7,444 bases of DNA from Bacteroidales bacterium (GCA_030156305.1 JASGMZ010000149.1:1-7444); one strand, 5' to 3'. Shown: positions 1 through 7,187, counted from the first letter of the stretch. The notes: generated from the sequence alone by a model not told the origin. Numbers and translations: made by a program.

Positions 1-455
1 CCTTTTTCGTGGTTAAACCGGCAGGTGGGTTCTTCGCAATCTTCATATATTCCAATGTATCCATCTTCGCCCGTATTTTCAATAATATCATCTATCCATT
101 CTGTTGCTTGTTTTATATATTCTTCATTATGGGTTAAAAAAGCCATTCTAACTACCGCATCTTTCCAGTAGCCCTCATGTTCGCCACTCCACCACTCCTT
201 TACGATCTTATATTGCTTCTCACTCCTCCGGTTTTGCTTCACAAATAAATTGTGGGAAACGGTTGGATGAACCTTGTCGAATGATCCGATATAGCCTTCC
301 GTAAGATCCCGGTGTAACTGTTCCCTGATCCACCCCTGTGGTTGTATCTCTCCTGCTTTTAGAATTTTATAGTGATAAATTTCCTTCATAGGTTTCTCTG
401 CCCAACTATTTAACATATTCAACATCAATACTAAACAAACCAACTTTCGCTTCAT
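1..455 (-). CDS. GH127-type (DUF1680) beta-L-arabinofuranosidase-like enzyme, N-terminal part
   Basis: Partial gene: 151 codons from ATG at 455-453 are open to the left edge, so the C-terminal part is missing. Residues 1-19 form a signal peptide (basic MKRK, hydrophobic core, ending at NSWA), so the protein is exported. The mature N-terminus carries features I associate with DUF1680/GH127 enzymes: IQPQGWIREQL at about 37-47, then WWSGEHEGYWKDAVVRMAF at 88-106 and EDGYIGIY at 130-137. Characterised family members remove beta-L-arabinofuranosyl groups from plant glycans; the substrate here is inference. The catalytic Glu and the Cys-rich zinc site of the family would lie beyond the edge and cannot be checked. 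The start is supported by an AGGA (464-467, within AAGAGGAAAGG on the minus strand) 8 bases upstream, a clear Shine-Dalgarno for this phylum. An ATG at 475 is out of frame. It is transcribed divergently from the cupin gene across 160 bp in which I found no convincing promoter. Confidence 0.78.
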   Translation of the reverse strand, partial: MKRKLVCLVLMLNMLNSWAEKPMKEIYHYKILKAGEIQPQGWIREQLHRDLTEGYIGSFDKVHPTVSHNLFVKQNRRSEKQYKIVKEWWSGEHEGYWKDAVVRMAFLTHNEEYIKQATEWIDDIIENTGEDGYIGIYEDCEEPTCRFNHEK

Positions 456-615
456 AAAACCTTTCCTCTTTTCATGATCTGTGAAACCTTATCATACGAA
501 AAATATTTTATAATTAAAAATAAACTACTACTGTTTTCCTGGTCTGCATAAATATCAGGCTGTAAAAACAAACAATTTATTCCTTCCATTGTTTGATAAT
601 AAAAAACAACAGATC

Positions 616-942
616 ATGGACGATAAAATTATTCATTCAGAAGTATTTGATTTTGCCGAAAATATCGATTATTCAAACGACGGAATCGTGAGCAAGAAGA
701 TTATTCAGAAACCGGGGGGAAATGTCACTCTCTTTGCATTTGATGAGGGGCAGGAGTTAAGCGAACATTCAACTCCCTACGATGCCCTGATTCAGGTTTT
801 AGAGGGAACTGCACAGATTACCATTAACAAACAACCTTATGAGGTGGCCAAGGGAAAATCAATCATTATGCCGGCAAATATTCCCCATGCCGTAAAAGCA
901 ATAGCCAAATTTAAAATGTTACTCACAATGATTAAAGAATAA
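616..942 (+). CDS. Small single-domain cupin protein
   Basis: Encodes 108 residues, one cupin beta-barrel and no signal peptide, so cytoplasmic. The cupin core is readable: motif 1 around 45-64 (G45, H51, then a strand ending VLEG) and motif 2 around 80-92 (GKSIIMPANIPH, H91). Compared with the standard G(X)5HXH(X)3-4E pattern only the first His of motif 1 is present: position 53 is Thr and no Glu is correctly placed, so any metal site is reduced (H51, H91, perhaps D56). From memory, this single-His form is common among small COG1917-type cupins. The frame stays open upstream to a TTG at 589, but the ATG at 616 is preferred because the barrel starts well after it and neither start has a Shine-Dalgarno. 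The pirin gene follows 46 bp downstream with no terminator between, suggesting co-transcription. Substrate and reaction cannot be told from the sequence. Confidence 0.85.
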   Translation: MDDKIIHSEVFDFAENIDYSNDGIVSKKIIQKPGGNVTLFAFDEGQELSEHSTPYDALIQVLEGTAQITINKQPYEVAKGKSIIMPANIPHAVKAIAKFKMLLTMIKE

Positions 943-988
943 ACTTTTCTGTTTTATTGATTGTTTATTCTGTAAAAAAAATGCAGTT

Positions 989-1705
989 ATGAAAACCATC
1001 ATCCACAAAGCTGAAACCCGGGGGCATGCTAATCATGGCTGGCTAAAAACATATCATACGTTTAGCTTTGCCAGCTATTACGATCCCCAAAGAATTCATT
1101 TTGGTGCATTACGAGTGTTAAACGACGATACCATTGCTGCCGGCGAAGGGTTTGGAACCCATCCACACGACAACATGGAAATTATTACCCTTCCGTTGGT
1201 TGGCGGCCTGAAACATAAAGACAACATGGGAAACGAGGGAATTATTAAAAGCGGAGACCTGCAGGTGATGAGTGCAGGAACAGGCATTGAGCATAGTGAG
1301 TTTAATGCCAGCAACAATAAAGAAGTGCAATTGCTTCAGATATGGTTATTCCCTAATAAAAAGAATGTTGAACCACGGTATGGACAGATTAATCTTCATG
1401 ACCTAGAGAAGGAAAATGAGCTCTATCAAATCCTGTCGCCCGATAAAAATGACCAGGGGGTATGGATCCATCAGGATGCCTGGTTCCATTTGGGGGAATT
1501 AAAATCAGGATGGGAAAAAACTTACTCCCTGAAAGGAAAAAACCATGGTGTTTATATTTTTGTGATCGAAGGAGAGGCCTCCATTGAAAATAATTTATTA
1601 AATTCACGCGACGGAATAGAAATCTCTGAGGTAAAAAAGTTCAATATTACAGTCCACAAAAATTCCCGCCTGTTATTGATGGAAGTACCTATGCAAATCC
1701 AATAA
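989..1705 (+). CDS. Pirin family bicupin protein (YhhW-like)
   Basis: A full-length pirin-family protein of 238 residues, close in length and motif order to E. coli YhhW, which has quercetin 2,3-dioxygenase activity in vitro. The N-terminal half contains the family signature: RGHANHGWL at 11-19, HTFSFASYYDP at 23-33, FGTHPHDNMEI at 55-65 and MSAGTGIEHSE at 94-104. The predicted metal ligands H58, H60, H102 and E104 are all present, one position off the YhhW ligands as I recall them. The C-terminal cupin (about 150-238) is more diverged, as is usual. No signal peptide, so cytoplasmic. The biological substrate of such proteins is generally unknown, and flavonoid cleavage here would be inference. 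It lies 46 bp after the small cupin gene, which suggests a two-gene unit. The first residues match the YhhW start, which supports the ATG at 989 despite the lack of a Shine-Dalgarno. Confidence 0.93.
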   Translation: MKTIIHKAETRGHANHGWLKTYHTFSFASYYDPQRIHFGALRVLNDDTIAAGEGFGTHPHDNMEIITLPLVGGLKHKDNMGNEGIIKSGDLQVMSAGTGIEHSEFNASNNKEVQLLQIWLFPNKKNVEPRYGQINLHDLEKENELYQILSPDKNDQGVWIHQDAWFHLGELKSGWEKTYSLKGKNHGVYIFVIEGEASIENNLLNSRDGIEISEVKKFNITVHKNSRLLLMEVPMQIQ

Positions 1706-1802
1706 ACCAAAACATTTAGGAGTAAAACAAACCTTTTTGCTACGGAACACCTAAAGAAATTGACTTTAAAAGCTAAGAGATGCATAAATGCGTGAAAGAA
1801 GG

Positions 1803-1857
1803 CTGTCGAAATGCAATAAAAAGGATATCCTGAGGTTGTTTTTGCGACAGTTTTTTT
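1803..1857 (+). terminator. Terminator-like hairpin after the pirin gene
   Basis: CTGTCG (1803-1808) pairs perfectly with CGACAG (1845-1850) and is followed directly by seven T (1851-1857). The 36-base loop contains the 10-bp palindrome AGGATATCCT (1822-1831), which can form an inner hairpin. It is a likely intrinsic terminator for the cupin-pirin unit. The long loop and 98-bp distance from the pirin stop lower confidence. A weaker pair, TTTAGG (1715-1720) with CCTAAA (1750-1755), lies nearer the stop but has no T-tract. Confidence 0.55.
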
Positions 1858-1873
1858 ATCCCTAAAAAAAATC

Positions 1874-1881
1874 TATTTTTG
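1874..1881 (+). promoter_or_regulatory. Bacteroidota -7 box upstream of the TPR gene
   Basis: TATTTTTG is a perfect match to TAnnTTTG, the -7 element read by the Bacteroidota primary sigma factor. It lies 27 bp before the ATG at 1909, implying a 5' leader of about 20 bases. No good -33 TTG/TTTG is seen at the expected 17-23 bp spacing; that position is occupied by the T-tract of the preceding terminator. A chance match in AT-rich DNA is possible, but the position is right. Confidence 0.45.
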
Positions 1882-1908
1882 AGCTTCTAATCATCCACTC
1901 AACATTAA

Positions 1909-3009
1909 ATGAGAATATTTTTATCATTTATACTATTGCTTATTTCTTTTCAGGTTCATTCCCAACCTTATATTTTATCAAACCACAAAGCTGTTGAGGA
2001 AATTGAACAACAATTAAACCAGATTTATAATTTCCAGTTTGCGACATTTGATACATATTACCAGAAAATTCAAAATCAATATCCCAATCATCCATTACCC
2101 CACCTGTTTTACGCAATAAAAATTTACTGGGAGCATTTTCCGGTTACCCCCCAAAGCAGTCAGCACGCCCTATATTTGGATCAAATCAACCGCTCAATAG
2201 AAAAGTCAGATAAACTGTTAGAGCAAGACGGACAAAATACCGAGGCTGTCTTTATCAGCCTGATGTCCCGTCTTTTATTGATGCAATATTATTCCGATAA
2301 CCAACAACCGTCGAAAGTTATACCTTATGTGCTAAGAACCTACCAGCTCACCCGAAAAGGGTTTGATTTAACCGAAGAATTTGCTGATTTTAATTTCTCT
2401 ACCGGATTATACAATTATTACATCGAAGCCTACCCGGAAAAACATCCGGTGTACAAACCCATAGTCTACTTTTTCCCTAAAGGGGATATTGATTTTGGAT
2501 TAAGACAATTGGAATATACCTGGAAACATGGAATATTTTTAGATGCTGAAGCATTGTCCTTTCTGGTATATATTAGCCTGAACTTTGAGGCCGATTATAA
2601 AAAAAGTATCCGCTATACAAAAGAATTGCATAAAGAATACCCCAATAACCCTTTATATCTTTCGTACCGGATAACCAACCTGTTACTGATGGAGCGATAT
2701 CATAGCGCTGAACAACTTGTAGATACGTTGAAAAACAATCCTTTTTCGAATGATTTTTTCCAAATGATGGTACAAATTTATCAAGGAATCCTTCAGGAGA
2801 AAAAATATAATAATGAAACAAAAGCTGAACAACATTATTGGAATGCAATAAAGCTTTCAGGGAAATATGTGCCTTTTGCTAATGGGCGATTATCTTATGC
2901 TTACTACGGTTTGTCAAGGATTTATATAAATAAAAATCCGAAGTTATCGAAGAAATACAGAGACAGGGCAAAAGATTTATCCAGTTATCAACATTTAACT
3001 TTTGATTAA
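1909..3009 (+). CDS. Exported TPR-like helical repeat protein
   Basis: Encodes 366 residues. Residues 1-18 are a Sec signal peptide (MRIFLSFILLLISFQVHS, then QP), with no lipobox Cys, so the protein is probably soluble in the periplasm. The rest is almost entirely amphipathic helix in pairs, as in TPR solenoids, for example around 26-60, 84-108, 112-146, 216-242, 246-275, 284-320 and 327-355, with canonical-looking small and aromatic spacing only in places. A conserved-looking central block at 161-201 (TGLYNYYIEAYP, then FFPKGDIDFGLRQLE) separates the two helical halves. I think I have seen this block in uncharacterised bacterial TPR proteins, but cannot name the family. Such solenoids usually bind other proteins; no enzymatic motif is visible. 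It is a single gene with its own -7 box and a weak hairpin after the stop. The partner is unknown. Confidence 0.82.
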   Translation: MRIFLSFILLLISFQVHSQPYILSNHKAVEEIEQQLNQIYNFQFATFDTYYQKIQNQYPNHPLPHLFYAIKIYWEHFPVTPQSSQHALYLDQINRSIEKSDKLLEQDGQNTEAVFISLMSRLLLMQYYSDNQQPSKVIPYVLRTYQLTRKGFDLTEEFADFNFSTGLYNYYIEAYPEKHPVYKPIVYFFPKGDIDFGLRQLEYTWKHGIFLDAEALSFLVYISLNFEADYKKSIRYTKELHKEYPNNPLYLSYRITNLLLMERYHSAEQLVDTLKNNPFSNDFFQMMVQIYQGILQEKKYNNETKAEQHYWNAIKLSGKYVPFANGRLSYAYYGLSRIYINKNPKLSKKYRDRAKDLSSYQHLTFD

Positions 3010-3021
3010 CAGATAATTTAA

Positions 3022-3054
3022 GTTTTCGAGCGGAATCAAAAACAGTTAGGTTTT
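3022..3054 (+). terminator. Weak terminator-like hairpin after the TPR gene
   Basis: GTTTTcGA (3022-3029) can pair with TCaAAAAC (3036-3043), with one mismatch and a 6-base loop (GCGGAA). A T-rich stretch (GGTTTTATTT) begins 6 bases later. The stem is short and AT-rich, so this is a tentative call. It starts 12 bp after the TPR stop codon. Confidence 0.3.
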
Positions 3055-3055
3055 A

Positions 3056-3086
3056 TTTGACTTGCCAACATTTATTAGCTAAATTG
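3056..3086 (+). promoter_or_regulatory. Imperfect promoter before the response regulator remnant
   Basis: TTTG (3056-3059) and TAAATTG (3080-3086) are separated by 20 bp, the spacing expected for a Bacteroidota -33/-7 pair. The -7 part lacks one T of TAnnTTTG. The predicted transcript start falls 10-15 bp before the ATG at 3106, so it would have served the response regulator whose start remains there. Confidence 0.25.
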
Positions 3087-3105
3087 TATTAAAATTTTTA
3101 GCATT

Positions 3106-3186
3106 ATGCACCGCCAACCACATATATTAATTGTTGATGATGATAGAAGCTTATTAATTAATTCGCAAACTATAACTTTACAATAA
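3106..3186 (+). pseudogene. Remnant of a response regulator (receiver domain start)
   Basis: Only 26 codons from ATG to TAA, but the reading is distinctive: after MHRQP comes HILIVDDDRSLL, which matches beta-strand 1 and the acidic pocket of two-component receiver domains, where the Asp pair coordinates Mg2+. After about 20 residues similarity ends (INSQTITLQ, stop). The phospho-accepting Asp at around position 55, the conserved Thr/Ser and Lys, and any output domain are absent, and I see no continuation in any frame before the next gene at 3242. It is therefore a broken gene, most simply the 5' end left by a deletion or insertion-excision. An imperfect promoter stands at the right distance. 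The family call rests on one short motif. A translated short peptide cannot be excluded. Confidence 0.55.
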
Positions 3187-3241
3187 AAATTTGTAACTTG
3201 AATCAATTAAAAAAATATTATTTCATTTAAAATCATTAGAT

Positions 3242-4258
3242 ATGAAAAAGCTATACCTGTTTTTAATACTTATTTCTGGCTTTTTTACCGTTAAAGGCCA
3301 GTTTGTCCTACAACATCAAACACATGTAATGCGTTCGGGCGACGAACATTTTTTTAATATCTGTAACACTGTTGAGGAGGGCCCTTCAGGTTCTGCCCAG
3401 GTTTGGGATTTCTCCCTGCTTGAAACAAAATCGCAACTTACCAGCTATATGTACCCATCGGAAAAAACAGCCCATAATTTAGATATCCCTGAGGCAGATG
3501 CTGTGTTGGAAGAGTTTGAAACCCAGTTTTATTTCAGAACATCATCCCATATGATTGAGCAATATGGAACCGTTTCAAAAAATAATACCATTACCCGGTA
3601 CGATAAACCATTCGTAAAAATGATTTTCCCTTTTGGCTATGGAGATATCTATTCAGGTGATTTTTCCGGAACAGTTGAAGGGAACAATAATTACAGGGCA
3701 ACATTTACCGGAAGTTATACCCTCGAAGCAGATGCATACGGAACATTAATCTTACCCAATAAAACCTATCATAATGTTGTTCGGATAAAAACCTACAAAG
3801 AACAATGTTACAACAATAGCTCATGTAATTGTGGAACAATTTCGTATAAATGGTACGTAAAAAACATCCGCTATCCATTGTTAACCATCATTAAAACACA
3901 CTCTTCCTCAGGTGAAAAAGTGATAAAAACCGCTTATTATTCAAAAACTAAAGAGCGTAAAACAGAAGAAAATAATGATCCTTTATGGGATGAAATGATT
4001 CAAGCCAAAATTTATCCCAACCCGTTTGAAAACGAGTTTAAAATTGATTATCAGTTAGCTGAAAATTCAGATGTTACCATAGAAATTTACGATAATTCAG
4101 GGAGAAAAGTACATACAATACATAAGATATCCCAAAAAGCAGGATATTATAATGAAATTATTAAAAATGATGATATTGGAGAACAGTTAGGTATGTATCA
4201 TATCAGGATTGTTGCTGGCGAGAGTCAAATTTCTAAAACCATTGTAAGGGGTAAGTAA
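3242..4258 (+). CDS. T9SS-secreted protein with type A C-terminal sorting domain
   Basis: Encodes 338 residues in three parts. Residues 1-19 are a Sec signal peptide (MKKLYLFLILISGFFTVKG, then QF). Residues 20-235 are a beta-rich domain I cannot assign, with QVWDFSLL at 53-60, DAYGTLILPNKTYHNVVRIKT at 164-184 (a block that looks conserved) and YPLLTII at 211-217. It has four Cys (41, 189, 195, 197), three clustered in a CYNNSSCNC segment that may form a disulfide or metal site. Residues 256-338 are a type A T9SS sorting domain: IYPNPFENEF at 257-266, a beta-sandwich with EIYDNSGRKV at 281-290, GMYHIRIV at 317-324 and a short basic tail (VRGK). Family knowledge says this domain directs export across the outer membrane and is cleaved, with cargo often anchored to surface lipopolysaccharide. 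The cargo function is unknown. It is a single gene, with a small hairpin 17 bp after the stop. Confidence 0.9.
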   Translation: MKKLYLFLILISGFFTVKGQFVLQHQTHVMRSGDEHFFNICNTVEEGPSGSAQVWDFSLLETKSQLTSYMYPSEKTAHNLDIPEADAVLEEFETQFYFRTSSHMIEQYGTVSKNNTITRYDKPFVKMIFPFGYGDIYSGDFSGTVEGNNNYRATFTGSYTLEADAYGTLILPNKTYHNVVRIKTYKEQCYNNSSCNCGTISYKWYVKNIRYPLLTIIKTHSSSGEKVIKTAYYSKTKERKTEENNDPLWDEMIQAKIYPNPFENEFKIDYQLAENSDVTIEIYDNSGRKVHTIHKISQKAGYYNEIIKNDDIGEQLGMYHIRIVAGESQISKTIVRGK

Positions 4259-4275
4259 AAATTAGCATATACTTT

Positions 4276-4289
4276 AAACCTGAAGGTTT
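4276..4289 (+). terminator. Short hairpin after the T9SS cargo gene
   Basis: AAACC (4276-4280) pairs with GGTTT (4285-4289) around a TGAA loop, followed by TTAAT. It starts 17 bp after the stop at 4258. The stem is only 5 bp, so it would be a weak intrinsic terminator. The position favours a real role. Confidence 0.35.
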
Positions 4290-4300
4290 TTAATAGAACA

Positions 4301-4347
4301 CAGATTCAATTAACTGAATTCGCTGATTGAGCAGATAAACACCGATA
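4301..4347 (+). repeat. Run of degenerate ~10-bp CxGAT-type repeats
   Basis: Five related hexamers follow each other: CAGATT (4301), CTGAATT (4314), CTGATT (4323), CAGATA (4332) and CCGATA (4342), spaced 13, 9, 9 and 10 bp. This resembles worn copies of the intergenic CAGATT/CGGATT-type repeats I recall from other Bacteroidota genomes, which is recollection and not a search result. No coding sense is seen. It lies in the 217-bp gap between the T9SS gene and the 90-residue gene, whose remainder shows a 5-bp inverted repeat (AACCA 4425-4429 with TGGTT 4439-4443) and a near -7 box (TATTTTTA, 4376-4383). Confidence 0.35.
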
Positions 4348-4475
4348 TATTAAAATAGAAATGTAACCTATACCCTATTTTTACGATTCAATTGACAGAA
4401 ATGCAATTATTGTAAAACCGAAACAACCATTTTTCGATTGGTTAAAATAAAATTTTTCAGGATGAAGAGCCAATC

Positions 4476-4748
4476 ATGACTTTAGATGAAAATAATATCT
4501 GCCTGATAAGAGAAATGGATAGTAATGAACAAATATTACAATGGATTAAGAAAAATTTTGATCATATTTTTTTAAATGAATTAAACAACCGGTGCACTGA
4601 CGAAAATGTTTGGCCACAAAAAAGAATCTATAAAATGTTTTCAGAATGGTTTGATATTGAAATTAATTCAATGATCATAGACCTGGAAGATTTTCCGGTA
4701 ACTAAAGAGTACATAAATTTAAATAAAAAATCAAATTTGCTAAATTAA
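4476..4748 (+). CDS. Small uncharacterised acidic protein, 90 residues
   Basis: I do not recognise a named family. The product has no signal peptide or membrane segment, so it is probably cytoplasmic. It is acidic in the body with a basic tail. The sequence looks like a real fold: an N-terminal strand and helix (NNICLIREMD at 6-15, EQILQWIKKNFDHIFLNEL at 18-36), then WPQKRIYKMFSEWFDIEINSMIIDLED at 46-72 in two blocks, rich in aromatic residues. I believe small Bacteroidota hypothetical proteins share the WP..R..KMF.EWF.(I/V)E pattern, but this is from memory. The ATG at 4476 fits the start of this pattern; an AGGA lies at 4459-4462, rather far upstream, and an ATG at 4462 opens only a 5-codon frame. 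It stands alone, 217 bp after the T9SS gene and convergent (45 bp) with the ABC permease gene. Codon use is AT-rich like its right-hand neighbour. Confidence 0.68.
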   Translation: MTLDENNICLIREMDSNEQILQWIKKNFDHIFLNELNNRCTDENVWPQKRIYKMFSEWFDIEINSMIIDLEDFPVTKEYINLNKKSNLLN

Positions 4749-4793
4749 CAAACTAACTTAAAAACACATAAAAGATATCCTTATCCTGTTTAA

Positions 4794-7181
4794 TTACTCA
4801 TAACGTAATACATCAGCAGGGTTTGTTTTAACAATTTTAATAAGATGGTAACTTACAGCAAGTGTAACGAGCCCTAAAATGATGATTATTGTGTAAATTA
4901 TTGAAGAAACAGAAAATCCCTGCATAAATGAAAAATTGTTTACCCATTTATTAAGTAAATAAAATGCTATTGGAGTAGTTATAATCAAGGCTAATGCAAT
5001 CCAGGGAATAAAATCATTAAGAATAAATTTAAGAATAGAGTATATACTTGCTCCATGAACCTTGCGAATACAAATCTCTTTCATTTTATTCATGATAAAA
5101 AGGGATGTAAAAGCCCATACTCCCATAAATGAAATAATTAAGCCAATAATGGTTAATCCGATAAGAATATTCATTAATCTTTCTTCTGATTTATACATAT
5201 TATCAAACTTATCACCTAAAATGTAATAATCTGGCAGATAATCAGGCATATTTACATAGAGAACTCCGGTTATTTTATTGATCAATTCTTCAGAAACAAT
5301 CGTTTTGATATTTACAATCAAATCTCTTGAACCAGCTCTTTTTTGGATAATCAAAATTGGCTCTAAAGGATGATGCAATGATTTAACATGAAAATCTTTA
5401 ACAACACCAATAATAGTATATAATTCTTCTTCAAATTCAATTTGTTGATCTAAAATCTTTTTTGTGCCAACTTTATCTAATACCCTTTCGTTTATAATCA
5501 TATATTTTTGTCTCTGAGTATTCATATTATTATCAGAAAAATTACGTCCCTTGATCAAATGGAGTCCAAGTGTATTTATGTAATGATTATCAGCTCTAAT
5601 AATATTACATTCATAATAATTTTCAGAAGAATTTTTTAGTTTAAACTCTGAAACAGGCATTCTGTTCCCGGGAATTTGTTTAGAAAGCGTAACATCTTTT
5701 ACAAAAGGAAGTTTTAACAACTGTTCCTGTACAATTTCCAGTTTTGATTGTAATTCAAAAGGGATATTGGTAAAAACAACCACTTGCTTTTTATCAAAAC
5801 CTAAATCTTTGTGTTTTAAGTATGAAATTTGGCTATGAATTTCCAAAAGAGATATGATAAGCATTATCGCAATAGCAAACTGAAAACATGTAAGAATTTT
5901 ATAAAGCAAAGATTTTCTGCTTTTCCCATATTTTAATAATCCCGAAAATACTACCAATGGAGATAAGGATGACAGGTATAACGATGGATAACTACTGGTA
6001 ACGACAGCAATAGCAAGAAAAATAGCTACAAAAATTAAAATAACCTGTCGGTTTATAATTAAAATATCTTGTCCCTCAACTCCCATAAGTTGAACAATAA
6101 AATGTTTACCTATAAAAGATATTATAGTAATAGCAAGAATACAAGAAATAGCAATAATAACCGTAACTTCTAAAAAAACCTGTTTAGAAATTTGTCCCCG
6201 CGTAGCACCCAGTATTTTTTGAACGCCAATTGTTTTTGACCTTTTTTCTGAGGTTGCAATATATATATTTGTAAAATTAATGGTAGAAATTAATATGGCA
6301 AAAAAAGCAAGAAGAATATTTAACCTTACATACATAATATCGCCATTAATTCCCAATTCATATGAGAGTTTTGAGTGCAGGTGAATATCCTTTAATGGCT
6401 GTAGGTAAGGAATAATTTCTCTTTCATTATTCTCCTTTTCCTGGTCATAGTATTTATAAAGATTACTGGTTATATCGGTTATGTTATTTTCAATCGTTCG
6501 GATATCGGTTCTTTTATCAATTTTTAAGTAAGTAAAAAAGCTTCCACCCTCATAAAACAATGCCCTGTTTTTATCAATTGTTGATAATGAAATGAACATG
6601 TTAAATGAAAAATGTGAGTTTTGTGGAAAATCTTTTATTATTCCAACCACTTCATAATTTTTCCCATTAATTTGAATCATTTTATTTAATGGAGAGCTCG
6701 TACCAAAAATTTTTTTGCCAAATTTTTCTGTTAATATCACTGTGCCAGGCGCAAAAAAACGTTCATTGCCACCAAAGATAAAATCTGGATTAAATACAGA
6801 AAAAAAAGCCTGGTCGGTAAACGCAATCTCTGATTCGGAAATTTTTTTATTATCTGCCTCAATAATTGAAGTGCGCCAATAAGGTAGAATTCGTGTACAA
6901 GCTTCTATCCCTGAAATATCTTGTTTTATTTGAGAAGCGACATTATGAATAATGCCTGCTGACTCATTTGATTCCCCATTTTCAAAGTTGCTTTTAACAA
7001 CTAACCTGTAAATATAATCTGCATCTTCAAAATGATTGTCAAAACTGTATTCATATCTAACATAAATGGCAATTAAAAATGTAACAACAAGAGACATGGT
7101 TAATCCAATAATATTAATAAATGAATTTATTCCATCACTCTTTAAATTTCGAAAGATTATTTTAAAAATCTTTAAATGCAT
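4794..7181 (-). CDS. ABC transporter permease, duplicated FtsX/MacB type
   Basis: Full-length at 795 residues, the usual size for Bacteroidota permeases of this class. The order is: cytoplasmic start (FKIIFRNLKSDGINSFINI, 6-24), TM1 about 20-41, a large periplasmic MacB-type domain about 45-283, and a first FtsX domain with TMs near 287-308, 338-358 and 378-404. A fifth TM follows at about 427-447, then a second periplasmic domain at about 455-665 and a second FtsX domain with TMs near 669-694, 721-742 and 759-779, ending NPADVLRYE. The duplication is visible: KRSKTIGVQKILGATRGQI (313-331) and KMKEICIRKVHGASIYSIL (699-717) are the two cytoplasmic coupling segments that touch the ATPase. Characterised relatives do not move substrate through the membrane; they transmit ATPase motion to the periplasm (lipoprotein release, export of antibiotics or peptides). 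Substrate unknown. The start has no Shine-Dalgarno, but stands 6 bp after the stop of an ABC ATPase-like frame, which implies translational coupling. Confidence 0.93.
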   Translation of the reverse strand: MHLKIFKIIFRNLKSDGINSFINIIGLTMSLVVTFLIAIYVRYEYSFDNHFEDADYIYRLVVKSNFENGESNESAGIIHNVASQIKQDISGIEACTRILPYWRTSIIEADNKKISESEIAFTDQAFFSVFNPDFIFGGNERFFAPGTVILTEKFGKKIFGTSSPLNKMIQINGKNYEVVGIIKDFPQNSHFSFNMFISLSTIDKNRALFYEGGSFFTYLKIDKRTDIRTIENNITDITSNLYKYYDQEKENNEREIIPYLQPLKDIHLHSKLSYELGINGDIMYVRLNILLAFFAILISTINFTNIYIATSEKRSKTIGVQKILGATRGQISKQVFLEVTVIIAISCILAITIISFIGKHFIVQLMGVEGQDILIINRQVILIFVAIFLAIAVVTSSYPSLYLSSLSPLVVFSGLLKYGKSRKSLLYKILTCFQFAIAIMLIISLLEIHSQISYLKHKDLGFDKKQVVVFTNIPFELQSKLEIVQEQLLKLPFVKDVTLSKQIPGNRMPVSEFKLKNSSENYYECNIIRADNHYINTLGLHLIKGRNFSDNNMNTQRQKYMIINERVLDKVGTKKILDQQIEFEEELYTIIGVVKDFHVKSLHHPLEPILIIQKRAGSRDLIVNIKTIVSEELINKITGVLYVNMPDYLPDYYILGDKFDNMYKSEERLMNILIGLTIIGLIISFMGVWAFTSLFIMNKMKEICIRKVHGASIYSILKFILNDFIPWIALALIITTPIAFYLLNKWVNNFSFMQGFSVSSIIYTIIIILGLVTLAVSYHLIKIVKTNPADVLRYE

Positions 7182-7187
7182 TGGTAA

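Noticed and set aside
589..615. TTG-initiated 9-codon N-terminal extension of the small cupin.
   Set aside because: No Shine-Dalgarno, a rare start codon and no cupin structure in the added residues; the ATG at 616 suffices.
1096..1785. Several 70-77 codon minus-strand frames opposite the pirin gene and its downstream region.
   Set aside because: Antisense shadows of a clearly coding frame; low-complexity Cys/Ser/Pro-rich products without start signals.
1780..1833. A 17-codon frame (ATG to TGA) running through the terminator hairpin, with a CVKEGC motif.
   Set aside because: It overlaps the hairpin, is very short, has no visible ribosome binding site and resembles nothing I know.
2573..2848. 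A 91-codon minus-strand frame inside the TPR gene.
   Set aside because: Antisense shadow; the plus-strand product has a signal peptide and continuous helical pattern.
4749..4793. Bidirectional terminator between the convergent 90-residue gene and the permease gene.
   Set aside because: Only A-rich sequence and weak ATATCC/GGAT-like pairing; no stem strong enough to support a call.
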